Part shown: piece after piece, positions 8,966 to 17,387 of the stretch
How positions within the stretch are numbered: position 1 is the first letter of the stretch
Layout of the letters: each line of letters starts with the position of its first letter
Assembly (NCBI RefSeq): GCF_047263945.1
Contig: NZ_JBLAVB010000011.1
Coordinates: forward strand, 85,079 to 149,078
Reading direction: 5' to 3'
Source of the DNA: Rhodospirillum sp047263945
GTDB taxonomy: Bacteria; Pseudomonadota; Alphaproteobacteria; Rhodospirillales; Rhodospirillaceae
Length of the DNA: 64,000 nt
The notes under the pieces: model-generated
The model's input: only the letters and a program-made list of their open reading frames with translations
What the model was told of the DNA's origin: nothing
The model's database searches: none
Program-made: the position numbers and the translations under genes

Positions 8966-9934
8966 ATGCGTGCGAGCAGACTTCTAAACATCCTGACCAC
9001 CCTCCAAGCCCGGGGCCGCGTCACCGCCCCGGAGCTCGCCCGGGAAATGGGCGTCACGCCCCGCACCATTTACCGTGACATGGATCATCTCTCCCAGGCC
9101 GGTGTCCCCGTCTACAGCGACCGTGGGCCGGAGGGCGGCTATCGGCTGCTGGACGGCTACCGGGTTCGCCTCAACGGTCTGTCCACCCAGGAGGCCGAAG
9201 CCCTGTTCCTGACCGGCTTACCCGAGCAGGCCGCAGACCTGGGGCTTGGCTCCGTGCTGGCCAGCGCCGAGCGAAAGCTCACCGTGGCCCTGCCCGAAGA
9301 CCTGCGCCACAGCGCCGAGCGGATCCGCGAGCGCTTCCACCTGGACACCCTGAGTTGGTTTGGTGAGCGGGAGCACCCGGCCCACCTTGGCGCTCTGGCC
9401 GACGCCGTTTGGAAGCGAAAGCGGATTGAAATGCGCTACCGCTCCTGGCGGTCGGAAAAGAGCGTCACGGTAGACCCCCTGGGCCTCGTTCTCAAAGGGG
9501 GGGCCTGGTACATGGTCGCCAGGACCGGAGACGAGCCGCGCACCTATCGGATCTCCCGGGTACTGGACCTCTTGGTTACCGACAAGCCCTTTGATCCGCC
9601 CCGCGACTTTGTCCTCGCAACCTATTGGCAGGAGAACACCCGCCGCTTGGATGCGGAAATCTATCCTCTCTCCGTCCGGGTCCGCCTGTCGGAGCGTGGA
9701 CTGGAGCTGGTCCGCCATCTCCACGCCCCCTTCGCCGTTGCGCGCATGACGGTGTCGGAAGAGACCGACGCCGACGGCTGGCGGGAGGCAACCTTGCCCG
9801 CCGCCGCGCCAAAAGAAGCCGTCTTCGACTTCCTCCGCCTCGGCGCCGAGGCGGAGGTACTGGAGCCGCCGGAGCTCCGCACGCTTCTGGCGGACACAGC
9901 AGCGTTGATGGCCCACCGCCATACCCCGTGTTGA
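8966..9934 (+). CDS. HTH/WYL-domain transcriptional regulator (YafY type)
   Basis: 322 residues. An N-terminal DeoR-like helix-turn-helix at about 1-60 (RLLNILTTLQARGRVTAPEL; then RTIYRDMDHLSQAGVPVYSDRG) is followed by the WYL ligand-sensing domain at about 140-220 (KRIEMRYRSWRSEKSVTVDP, GLVLKGGAWYMVARTG) and a C-terminal WCX-like extension. Such proteins act as repressors or activators that sense nucleotides or other ligands. It is divergent from the GST gene, a likely target. Confidence 0.88.
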   Translation: MRASRLLNILTTLQARGRVTAPELAREMGVTPRTIYRDMDHLSQAGVPVYSDRGPEGGYRLLDGYRVRLNGLSTQEAEALFLTGLPEQAADLGLGSVLASAERKLTVALPEDLRHSAERIRERFHLDTLSWFGEREHPAHLGALADAVWKRKRIEMRYRSWRSEKSVTVDPLGLVLKGGAWYMVARTGDEPRTYRISRVLDLLVTDKPFDPPRDFVLATYWQENTRRLDAEIYPLSVRVRLSERGLELVRHLHAPFAVARMTVSEETDADGWREATLPAAAPKEAVFDFLRLGAEAEVLEPPELRTLLADTAALMAHRHTPC

Positions 9935-10576
9935 TCAGAGTGTCTTCGAGGAAGACGGGGCGCCGAACGCATCCACCGCAAAGGTAAGGAAACTCCGAAG
10001 ACGGGGCGTCATCGTTCGATCCCGATAATACAGGAGAGACATGGGCCGGGACGGGAGACACCAATCCTCCAGAATCGGGACCAATAAGCCGGCTTGAATG
10101 TCGGCCTCCAACAAAAGGGCAGGCTGGAGGATCACCCCCAATCCGGCCAACCCCGCTTGGCGCACCGCTTGGCCGCTGTTGACCACGACAGGCATGGCTG
10201 GTGTCACCGTGACCACCTCTTCCTCGTCCCTCCCCCGGGACAACCGCCAAGGCGAGGCAGCCGAAGGCGTGAACCCCACGGCCTCATGTCCGGCAAGGTC
10301 TTTGGGGTGGCGCGGGATCCCCTTCCGAGCCAGATAGGCAGGCGCGGCGCAGATGATCATGCGATAGGGCGACAGCGGTCGGGCGATCACCGGGCCATCG
10401 GCGATCGTTCCGATCCGAAAGGCGACATCGACCCCCTCCTCGACCAGATCCACCCTCCGATCGGTCAAAAGAATATCCAACGTCACATCCGGCGCCCGGT
10501 CCCGATAGGTGCCGAGAGCCGGAACAAGCTTTTCCGCACCAAAGGAAACCGGCGCTGTCACCCGCAGAATCCCCCG
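9935..10576 (-). pseudogene. LysR regulator remnant: effector-binding domain only
   Basis: The frame from about 10576 down to the stop at 9935 encodes a complete LysR substrate-binding domain (GILRVTAPVSFGAEKLVPAL; LLTDRRVDLVEEGVDVAFR; ending in LRSFLTFAVDAF). The N-terminal winged helix is missing. Upstream of 10576 the open frame continues to 10885 but reads antisense across an SDR remnant and the start of the next gene, and has no protein-like sequence. This is therefore a 5'-deleted gene whose junction coincides with the truncated SDR gene on the + strand. Confidence 0.8.
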
Positions 10577-10735
10577 GGAATGGGGCTCGCCGTCGCCCAA
10601 CGGCTCGCGGCAGAGGGAGCCCGGGTCGCGCTCCTGGGTCGACGCGCCGCGCCCCTTGAGGACGCCGCCGCTTTCGTGACCGGTCAGGACATCACCATTG
10701 ATGGCGGATATACACTCGGTGGCCTGAGACCATAA
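10577..10735 (+). pseudogene. SDR oxidoreductase remnant with internal deletion
   Basis: Fifty-two codons join the Rossmann start of an SDR (GMGLAVAQRLAAEGARVALL, the second half of TGxxxGxG) directly to the C-terminal end of an SDR (AFVTGQDITIDGGYTLGG). The roughly 180 residues between, including the YxxxK catalytic motif, and the start codon are gone. It abuts the LysR remnant head to head. A divergent LysR-SDR pair thus lost its regulator HTH, the promoter region, the SDR start and the SDR core. Confidence 0.8.
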
Positions 10736-10754
10736 TACTGGAACGCCGGTATTA
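10733..10754. promoter_or_regulatory. Imperfect palindrome upstream of the DUF2937-like gene
   Basis: TAATACTGG and CCGGTATTA arms with a four-base centre (AACG) form a 22-bp interrupted palindrome that starts at the SDR remnant stop. It sits 40 bp before the 10794 gene and could be an operator; no known regulator is assigned. Confidence 0.35.
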
Positions 10755-10793
10755 CGCCTTGCTCTCGCCTCATAAGAAGCGTTCAATGCGCCC

Positions 10794-11315
10794 ATGTCCT
10801 GGGTAACGAGAAAACTTGACATGCTGGTCGCCGCAGTGTGCGCCACTGCGGCGGGCATGACCGCGTCCCAGCTACAGGCCTTCATCCATCAATATCTGCA
10901 ACGCCTGGGCGGCCATGTGGACGAGGCCCGGGTAAGCCTTCAAACCGTGCTGGAGACCGCCAATCCCATCGGCGGCCCCACACCAGAAGCCTTGGCCCCC
11001 GTTGCCGCACGCATTCAGGAGCGCATTGACGTGCTGGTCAATGGCTATCAGGCCATCCAGTCCGCCGACACCTGGACCCGGCCCTTCGCCTTTTTCCGCC
11101 ATGCGGATCCGGCCATCGCCCAGGCCGCCTTTAATCAATTTGAACCGGCGCTTCCCCTCAGCCCGGACAGCCTCGTCTTTACCCTCGCCGGAATCGTCCT
11201 AGCCCTTGTGGCCTGGGAAATCTTCAAATTCCCGTTCTCCCTGGCCCTCTCTGGGGTCGATAAGTCGCGGAAAAAGCGCAGGATCTTCGACAGCCGCAGT
11301 GAGCCCTTGACCTAA
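10794..11315 (+). CDS. DUF2937-like membrane protein
   Basis: 173 residues. An N-terminal hydrophobic segment (LVAAVCATAAGMTASQLQAF) leads into QAFIHQYLQRLGGHVDEARV, the pattern of DUF2937 proteins. A second membrane span lies near residues 135-155 (SLVFTLAGIVLALVAWEIF) with a basic tail (KSRKKRR). Function is unknown. ATG at 10794 is used; 10821 is an in-frame alternative. It lies 60 bp upstream of the thiamine-diphosphate enzyme gene on the same strand. Confidence 0.65.
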   Translation: MSWVTRKLDMLVAAVCATAAGMTASQLQAFIHQYLQRLGGHVDEARVSLQTVLETANPIGGPTPEALAPVAARIQERIDVLVNGYQAIQSADTWTRPFAFFRHADPAIAQAAFNQFEPALPLSPDSLVFTLAGIVLALVAWEIFKFPFSLALSGVDKSRKKRRIFDSRSEPLT

Positions 11316-11376
11316 AGTCCCGGGAATGGGAGAAATTGGATCCAATATTCAATCCTCGAACTGGATGCCCGTTCCC

Positions 11377-13080
11377 ATGTCCTCTTCCGATTCGACATCC
11401 ACAGCTCGCGCCCTCCGAACTGGGGGCGAAATCCTGGCCGACGCCCTCATCGCCCTGGGAGCGAACACAGCCTATTGCGTGCCCGGGGAAAGCTATTTGG
11501 CCTTCCTCGACGCCGCCCACGACCGGGCCGATCGGCTGCGCCTGATCACCTGTCGTCAGGAAGGGGGCGCGGCCTACATGGCCGATGCCCATGGCAAGCT
11601 GACGGGCGAGCCGGGCATCCTGTTCGTTACCCGGGGGCCGGGAGCCTGCAACGCTACGGTCGGGGTCCACACCGCCATGCAGGACGGGACGCCGATGTTG
11701 CTGTTCGTCGGTCAGGTCGACCGGGGCATGCTCGGACGGGAAGCCTTCCAGGAAGTGGACATGGCGGCTTTCTTCAAGCCCCTGGCCAAGTTCACCGCCA
11801 CCGCTGACACCGCGGAGCGTTTGCCCGAGCTCGTGGCCCGAGCCTGGGCTGCGGCGACCTCTGGCCGCCCCGGTCCGGCAGTCATTGCCCTTCCCGAAGA
11901 CATGTTGACCGAAACGGCCACTGTCGCTGACCCGCGCCCCTTTGCCCAACCGGAACCCGCCCCCCAGGCCGCCGACATGGAGCGCCTGCAAGAGATGCTG
12001 GAGGCCGCCGAGCGCCCCTTGCTGATCGTCGGCGGCAGCACCTGGACCCCCAACGCCGCCCGGGCTATCACCGCCTGGGCCGAGGCGGCGGGCCTGCCCA
12101 CCATCGCCTCCTTCCGCCGCCAGGACGTCGTTCACAATGACAGCCCCGTCTATCTGGGAGAGCTCGGCTATTCGGCGAGCCCGGCGATCAACGCCCGGGT
12201 CAAAGCTGCAGACCTGATCCTGCTGGTGGGCGACCGCATGAGCGAGGTGCCCAACCAGGGCTATACGCTGATTGAAAGCCCTCAACCCAAGCAAACCCTG
12301 ATCCATGTCTTCCCCGATCCGGAGGAAATCGGTCGCGTTTTCCGCCCGGACCTGGGCATTGTCTCGGCCATGGCACCCTTCTGCGCCCTTCTGCCTTCCA
12401 TTGACGGGGGAGAGCGCTGGGCCGATTGGCTGGCCGAAGGTCGGGCCGAACGGGCCGAGAACCTGATCCCGCCGCCCTGTTCCGGTCCTGTCGACATGGG
12501 CGAAATCATGAGCGAAATCGCCAAGCGCCTGCCCGAGGATGCCATCCTTGCCAATGGGGCCGGCAACTACACCGGCTGGTCCCAGCGCTTCCTGCCCTAT
12601 CGGACCTTCCCCAGCCAGTTGGCGCCGGGCAATGGCTCCATGGGCTATGGCGTCCCCGCCGCCATCGCCGCCTGTGTCGCAGCGCCCGGGCGCCGGGTGA
12701 TTGGCTTCGCCGGGGACGGCTGTTTCCTGATGAACGGCCAAGAGTTGGCCACCGCCATGGCCCACGGGTTGGCCCCCATCCTGATCGTCATCGACAACGG
12801 CATGTACGGCACCATCCGCATGCACCAGGAGCGGGAATACCCCGATCGCGTCATCGCCACCGACCTGCACAACCCGGATTTCACCGCCCTGGCCAAGGCC
12901 CATGGTGCCCTGGCCTGGACCATCGAGAAGACCGAAGATTTCGTTCCGGCTTTCGAAGCCGCCTTGGAGGCCACTACCGCAAGCCTCATCCACATCAAAC
13001 TGGATCCGGAGGTCCTGACCCACCGAGGCACCCTGTCTGGCCTCCGCGCCAAGGCAAGGGCGGCCAAAGCGGCCTCCTGA
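11377..13080 (+). CDS. Thiamine-diphosphate-dependent enzyme, acetolactate synthase large-subunit-like
   Basis: About 567 residues from ATG 11377; the frame opens at 11326 but the extra 17 residues look non-coding. Three domains: Pyr domain with the catalytic Glu in ITCRQEGGAAYMADAHGK; central FAD/nucleotide-type domain (about 200-330); PP domain with the ThDP motif GDG...N in FAGDGCFLMNGQ and IVIDNGMYG. Members decarboxylate 2-oxo acids (acetolactate synthase, benzoylformate decarboxylase, oxalyl-CoA decarboxylase and others). No small-subunit gene adjoins. The next gene is an ALDH7-type dehydrogenase, so a catabolic 2-oxo acid-to-aldehyde-to-acid pair is possible (inference). Confidence 0.85.
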   Translation: MSSSDSTSTARALRTGGEILADALIALGANTAYCVPGESYLAFLDAAHDRADRLRLITCRQEGGAAYMADAHGKLTGEPGILFVTRGPGACNATVGVHTAMQDGTPMLLFVGQVDRGMLGREAFQEVDMAAFFKPLAKFTATADTAERLPELVARAWAAATSGRPGPAVIALPEDMLTETATVADPRPFAQPEPAPQAADMERLQEMLEAAERPLLIVGGSTWTPNAARAITAWAEAAGLPTIASFRRQDVVHNDSPVYLGELGYSASPAINARVKAADLILLVGDRMSEVPNQGYTLIESPQPKQTLIHVFPDPEEIGRVFRPDLGIVSAMAPFCALLPSIDGGERWADWLAEGRAERAENLIPPPCSGPVDMGEIMSEIAKRLPEDAILANGAGNYTGWSQRFLPYRTFPSQLAPGNGSMGYGVPAAIAACVAAPGRRVIGFAGDGCFLMNGQELATAMAHGLAPILIVIDNGMYGTIRMHQEREYPDRVIATDLHNPDFTALAKAHGALAWTIEKTEDFVPAFEAALEATTASLIHIKLDPEVLTHRGTLSGLRAKARAAKAAS

Positions 13081-13131
13081 TCCCACTCCCCCCTTTCATT
13101 TCCCTTTCGAACACCCGGAGAAGACCCGTCC

Positions 13132-14652
13132 ATGACCGCCTCCCTCGCAGCCACCGCCCAGGACCTTCTCGCCCGCATGGGCGTTGACGCCTCCCTCGTC
13201 ACCGGTGGCCCACTCACCGTCACCTCCCCCATCGACGGCTCCGAGATCGGCGCCGTCACGCCGAGCGCGGCCTCCGACGTTTCGGCCCTGGTCGCCCGCT
13301 CCCAGGCCGCCTTCCAAGCTTGGCGTCAGGTACCTGGCCCCCGCCGGGGCGAGCTGATCCGCCTGCTGGGCGAAGAACTGCGCGCCCATAAGGACGACCT
13401 GGGGCGGCTTGTGACCATCGAATGCGGCAAGATCGTTTCAGAGGGCCTGGGCGAGGTCCAGGAGATGATCGATATCTGCGATTTCGCCGTCGGTCTTTCC
13501 CGCCAGCTCCATGGCCTGACCATCGCCAGCGAGCGCCCGGGTCACGCCATGCGCGAGACCTGGCATCCTCTGGGTCCCGTGGGTGTGATCAGCGCCTTCA
13601 ACTTCCCCGTGGCCGTCTGGTCCTGGAACACCGCCCTGGCCCTGGTCTGCGGAGACAGTGTGATCTGGAAGCCGTCGGAGATCACGCCCCTGACCGCGAT
13701 GGCCTGCACCAGCCTGCTGAAGCGGGCCATGGACAAATTAGGCGCGGATGCCCCCGCCGACCTGATCCAACTGCTCATCGGCGACGGCGCCGTGGGCGAG
13801 GCCCTGGTGGACGATCCCCGGGTCCCGCTGATCAGCGCCACCGGCTCGACCCGCATGGGCAAGGCCGTCGCCCCCCGGGTCGCCGCCCGCCTGGGCCGCA
13901 GCATTCTGGAACTGGGCGGCAACAATGCCGCCATAATCCGCCCCACCGCCGACCTGGATCTGGCCGTGCGCGGCATCTGCTTCTCCGCCGTAGGCACCGC
14001 CGGACAGCGCTGCACCAGCCTGCGCCGGATCATCGTCCACAGCGCCATCCGGGACGAGCTGGTGCAGCGCTTGAAGACCGCCTATGCCAGCATCCGCGCC
14101 GGTGACCCCCTGGTGGACGGCACCTTGGTTGGTCCGCTGATCCACGAAAAGGCCTTCGCAGACATGGACGCCGCCCTGGCCCAGGCGAAAGCCGAAGGTG
14201 GCACCGTTCACGGCGGGGGCCGTGCCCAGGTGGCCGGACGCGAGGCCGGGTTCTATCCCGTTCCGGCCCTGGTGGAGATGCCCGCCCAGACAGCCATCGT
14301 GGAGACCGAAACCTTCGCCCCAATCCTCTACGTCCTGACGGCGGACAACCTGGACGAGGCCATTGCCCTGCAGAACGCCGTGCCCCAGGGCCTGTCCTCC
14401 TCCATCTTCACCAATGACCTGCGTGAGGCAGAGACCTTCCTGTCTGCGGTGGGCAGCGACTGCGGCATCGCCAATGTGAACATCGGCCCCAGCGGGGCGG
14501 AAATCGGCGGCGCCTTCGGGGGAGAGAAAGATACCGGCGGGGGGCGCGAATCCGGCTCCGACGCCTGGAAGGGCTACATGCGCCGGGCGACCAACACGGT
14601 GAACTATTCCGGTGCCCTGCCCCTGGCCCAGGGCGTGAAGTTCGATATTTGA
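13132..14652 (+). CDS. Aldehyde dehydrogenase, ALDH7 / L-piperidine-6-carboxylate dehydrogenase type
   Basis: 506 residues. Family-specific ALDH7 (antiquitin) blocks are visible: EVQEMIDICDFAVGLSRQL, TIASERPGHAMRETWHPLG, ELGGNNAAII (catalytic Glu) and GTAGQRCTSLRR (nucleophile Cys), and the tail GGEKDTGGGRESGSDAWKGY. ALDH7 members oxidise alpha-aminoadipate semialdehyde/piperideine-6-carboxylate in lysine catabolism with NAD+. Located 51 bp after the ThDP enzyme and followed by a strong terminator, so the two probably form one operon. Confidence 0.92.
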   Translation: MTASLAATAQDLLARMGVDASLVTGGPLTVTSPIDGSEIGAVTPSAASDVSALVARSQAAFQAWRQVPGPRRGELIRLLGEELRAHKDDLGRLVTIECGKIVSEGLGEVQEMIDICDFAVGLSRQLHGLTIASERPGHAMRETWHPLGPVGVISAFNFPVAVWSWNTALALVCGDSVIWKPSEITPLTAMACTSLLKRAMDKLGADAPADLIQLLIGDGAVGEALVDDPRVPLISATGSTRMGKAVAPRVAARLGRSILELGGNNAAIIRPTADLDLAVRGICFSAVGTAGQRCTSLRRIIVHSAIRDELVQRLKTAYASIRAGDPLVDGTLVGPLIHEKAFADMDAALAQAKAEGGTVHGGGRAQVAGREAGFYPVPALVEMPAQTAIVETETFAPILYVLTADNLDEAIALQNAVPQGLSSSIFTNDLREAETFLSAVGSDCGIANVNIGPSGAEIGGAFGGEKDTGGGRESGSDAWKGYMRRATNTVNYSGALPLAQGVKFDI

Positions 14653-14694
14653 TCTCCAGATCCCGCTTAATTTTCAGGCGGGATAGACGACAGG

Positions 14695-14727
14695 ACGGGC
14701 GAGCGCGTAGACTGCGCTCGCCCGTTT
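14695..14727 (+). terminator. Rho-independent terminator after the ALDH gene
   Basis: A 12-bp perfect stem (ACGGGCGAGCGC / GCGCTCGCCCGT) with a 7-base loop is followed by TTT. A smaller stem (CCCGC / GCGGG) lies just upstream at about 14672-14683. It ends the operon before the TPR gene. Confidence 0.75.
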
Positions 14728-14748
14728 CCGTGTTGCCATAGGATCACC

Positions 14749-15780
14749 GTGCTCAATACCCTGGGTCTCTGGATCATTCCCCTGGCCGCCGCCCTTGGCG
14801 CCCTGATTGGTTGGCTGTATTCTCGTGCAACGACGCCCCGCGCCGCCACGCAGGACGGCCCTGCCTCCTCCCCGAAGCCGCCCGTCGTCGCCCCTGATGC
14901 CCCGATTTCTGACGACGCCTTGGCGCTGCCTCCCAACCCGACGCCGGAGCCAGAAGCCGAAGCCGAAGCCGAAGCGACAGCAGATCCAGAACCGACACTG
15001 GAGGAGCCCCTCTCCCCCTCCCGGATTCCCCATCGCCCCCAGGTCCCCCCTCGACCCTCCACGCAGGCGCCTATCCTGGATTGGGTGACACATGCAGAAA
15101 CCCTCGACAGCGATGGATTCGCTTCAGAAGCGCGGGAAATCATGGCCGTTGCCCTGGACCGCTGCGCCACGGCCGTCTCCTCCAACAGACGCCCCGAAGC
15201 CGGAGATGCCCTGACCCGGGCCCTGGAAGTCGCCACCAAAATGGCCGACCAGGGTGCTTTGGGCCGCGCCCATGCCCTTCTGGGCCGCCTGTCCGAACGC
15301 ATGGAAGACAAGGATGGCGCCCATGAGCATTACCTCACGGCCCTGGAACTCTATGAGAATCTCAATGACCGCCGAGGTATCGGAGCGACCTGCGAACTGC
15401 TGGCCCGGCTCCATGCCCATTTGAATGATCCGGAAGGGGCAGAAGCCTATTGGCGCTACGGTCTGTCCTTGGCCACAGCCCTGGGTGACCGTAAGGAAGA
15501 GGCCCGTATTCTGGGCATTCTGGGCCGCCTCGCCACCCTGAATGGCGACCTGGAAACGGCTGAAGACCTGTTCCGCGAGGCCATGACCCTGGAAGAAGCG
15601 CTGGGTCACCCGCTGGAAGAGGGCTTCCTGACCGTGGAGCTCGCCCGCCTGGAGCGAACCCGAGGAAACGAGGATACGGCCATCCTCCTCTTTGACGCTG
15701 CCCTCGCCCGACTGGAGGAGGCCGGCGCCGCCTCAGAGGAACTGGATCGCCTGCGGGGCGAGCGGGACGGAGAGGACTAA
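14749..15780 (+). CDS. Membrane-anchored TPR-repeat protein
   Basis: 343 residues from a GTG start preceded by AGGA. One N-terminal membrane span (LGLWIIPLAAALGALIGWLY), an acidic Pro/Ala/Glu linker (PEPEAEAEAEATADPEP) around residues 60-90, then five or so tetratricopeptide units (ALGRAHALLGRLSERMEDKD; GDRKEEARILGILGRLATL; GDLETAEDLFREAMTLEEAL). TPRs scaffold protein complexes; no specific partner can be named. It stands alone between a terminator and a repeat-filled gap. Confidence 0.8.
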   Translation: MLNTLGLWIIPLAAALGALIGWLYSRATTPRAATQDGPASSPKPPVVAPDAPISDDALALPPNPTPEPEAEAEAEATADPEPTLEEPLSPSRIPHRPQVPPRPSTQAPILDWVTHAETLDSDGFASEAREIMAVALDRCATAVSSNRRPEAGDALTRALEVATKMADQGALGRAHALLGRLSERMEDKDGAHEHYLTALELYENLNDRRGIGATCELLARLHAHLNDPEGAEAYWRYGLSLATALGDRKEEARILGILGRLATLNGDLETAEDLFREAMTLEEALGHPLEEGFLTVELARLERTRGNEDTAILLFDAALARLEEAGAASEELDRLRGERDGED

Positions 15781-15815
15781 AGCAAATCCCGAGCAATCCG
15801 GAACAGATTGGGACG

Positions 15816-16204
15816 GGCGGAACGCACGCCGTAGGCGTGACGATTTGCTTCAATGTCAGAGGTTTAGAGCATGTCGCGTGAATCACATCACGGTACACGA
15901 CAGGGGGTGTTTTCCAGTCACGGGGCTTTGCCCCGTCCCCCACTGGGGCCGAAAGGCCCCAGACCCCGGGCTGTTGCTGGCCGAAAGGCCCCAGACCCCA
16001 GGCCGTTCTTTTTAAAAGAAAAATGGGGGTTTGGGGGCATCGCCCCCAAATGGGCTTGGGCACTCGCCCAAAAAAGACCAGACACTATCATGTACTGCGG
16101 AATCACATTTCACGCGACATGCTCTAGATCATATGGTTGCGGAAAAAGTCCGAAAGCTCTTTTGTCGTCATTCCCACTTTCACGCCCAAGGCGTGCGTTC
16201 CGCC
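15816..16204. repeat. Nested inverted repeats surrounding a family A element
   Basis: Outer arms at 15816-15840 and 16180-16204 match at 23 of 25 positions as inverted repeats. Inside them, a perfect 18-bp inverted pair (TAGAGCATGTCGCGTGAA and complement) lies at 15865-15882 and 16109-16126. Inside that lies family A copy 2. A further inverted pair (GGAAAAAGTCCGAAAGCTCT-like) sits at 16141-16160 and 16225-16243. No ORF with protein character occurs in the 490-bp gap 15781-16269. Confidence 0.85.
15891..16097 (+). repeat. Family A multi-hairpin element, copy 2
   Basis: Closing arms GTACACGACAG (about 15893) and CTATCATGTAC (about 16085-16095). Hairpins: CGGGGCTTTGCCCCG (15921-15935); TGGGGCCGAAAGGCCCCA (15944-15961) followed by a second copy of the same GAAA-loop unit near 15979; TTTGGGGGC/GCCCCCAAA (16030-16050); CTTGGGC/GCCCAA (16055-16071). 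It lies between the TPR gene and nudC. Confidence 0.88.
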
Positions 16205-16269
16205 TCCGGGACTGACGCTTTTGGAGAGTTTTCGGACTTTTCCACACCCGGCCAGATCAAATTATCCGC

Positions 16270-17271
16270 TTATAATGTCCGGTCTAGCCAACCGAGCAAC
16301 AGATGACGAGCGATAGCATCCTTGCCGGGCAACCTGAACCCGTTCTCCCCATCGGTGCTGTTCCCCATGGCGGCCACCTCGGCGCGGGTGAACCAACGGG
16401 CATCCTCCAGCTCCTCCCGATCGATGGTCAATGCGGTGCCCCCGGTTCGGGCGATAAAGCCAACCATCAGATTGGTGGGCCAAGGCCAAGGCTGGCTGGC
16501 GACATAGCGACAGGAGACGACATCCACCCCGGCCTCCTCTTTCGCCTCCCGGGCGACGGCGGCTTCCAGGGTTTCCCCCGGCTCCGCGAAACCCGCGAGG
16601 GCGGAATACATGCCCGGTGCGAAACGGGCCTGTCGACCAAGCAGACAACGCTCTCCCGTGGGGTCCTCGATCAACATGATCACCACGGGATCGACCCGGG
16701 GGAAATGCTGGGTTCCACAATCGGCAGACAGGCAGACCCGCATCCGCCCCCCCTTGTCCAGGCGGGTCCGACTTCCACAGCGGGCGCAGAAGGGGTGAGC
16801 GCCATGCCAGGCGGCCAACGCCATGCCATGGGCGAGCGCCGCCACCCGGGCCGGTTCCAGGGTATAGGCGATGCCCCGCAGATCCTGGAAGGTGGATGCC
16901 CCAGGCAGATCCAGGTCCGGCCCAAGATCCTTGCCGGTTTCGGCATCGGGTCGCCCGGGCAGGGCGGAGAGATCGAGAAGGTGCAAGGGTGCCTCTCCAT
17001 CGAGACCCAGGTGAAAGGCCGGATGCCCGGTGTCCGGTCGCGGATCCAGGCCGGAGAGACGCCCTATGATTTCAGCGTTCACCTCAAGAATGGTGCCCTC
17101 TTCCGTGATCGCCGGGCGTCCGCGCCACAGCAGGAACCAGCGGGCAAGGGAACTCCGCCCCAGTGCCTCCAAGGCCTCCTGGTCGAGGGTTCCGGTGGTG
17201 ACCCGATCGTGGCGGGCCTGACTGTAGACGAGCGGGGAAACTCCCGAAGCGGGCATCGGCGAACCATCCAT
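16270..17271 (-). CDS. nudC: NAD+ diphosphatase / NADH pyrophosphatase NudC
   Basis: 333 residues from ATG 17271 (17256 is an alternative). A zinc ribbon at about residues 150-175 (FCARCG...CLSADCG) precedes the Nudix domain with box GFAEPGETLEAAVAREAKEEAG (shown in part: REAKEEAG) and the NudC signature SQPWPWPTNLMVGF. NudC hydrolyses NAD(H) to NMN(H) and AMP and removes NAD caps from RNA. It is divergent from the AEC transporter, with about 115 bp between. Confidence 0.93.
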   Translation of the reverse strand: MDGSPMPASGVSPLVYSQARHDRVTTGTLDQEALEALGRSSLARWFLLWRGRPAITEEGTILEVNAEIIGRLSGLDPRPDTGHPAFHLGLDGEAPLHLLDLSALPGRPDAETGKDLGPDLDLPGASTFQDLRGIAYTLEPARVAALAHGMALAAWHGAHPFCARCGSRTRLDKGGRMRVCLSADCGTQHFPRVDPVVIMLIEDPTGERCLLGRQARFAPGMYSALAGFAEPGETLEAAVAREAKEEAGVDVVSCRYVASQPWPWPTNLMVGFIARTGGTALTIDREELEDARWFTRAEVAAMGNSTDGENGFRLPGKDAIARHLLLGWLDRTL

Positions 17272-17387
17272 CTGCTGTGAGGACTGGAAGAGAGCTGCAC
17301 TCCTTGTGGAGGATGCGCGCTCGCCATGCAAGGCCGAACGCGGTATCAGTGACGGGATCCATCCATTGTATACTGGTCCTCTGCGGT

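Noticed and set aside
10577..10885. N-terminal third of a 316-aa LysR protein starting at 10885
   Set aside because: It reads antisense over the SDR remnant and the 5' end of the next gene, has no HTH, and shows no protein-like conservation.
11224..13086. 620-aa open frame on the minus strand across the ThDP enzyme
   Set aside because: Shadow of the real + strand gene, which carries the ThDP motif and catalytic Glu.
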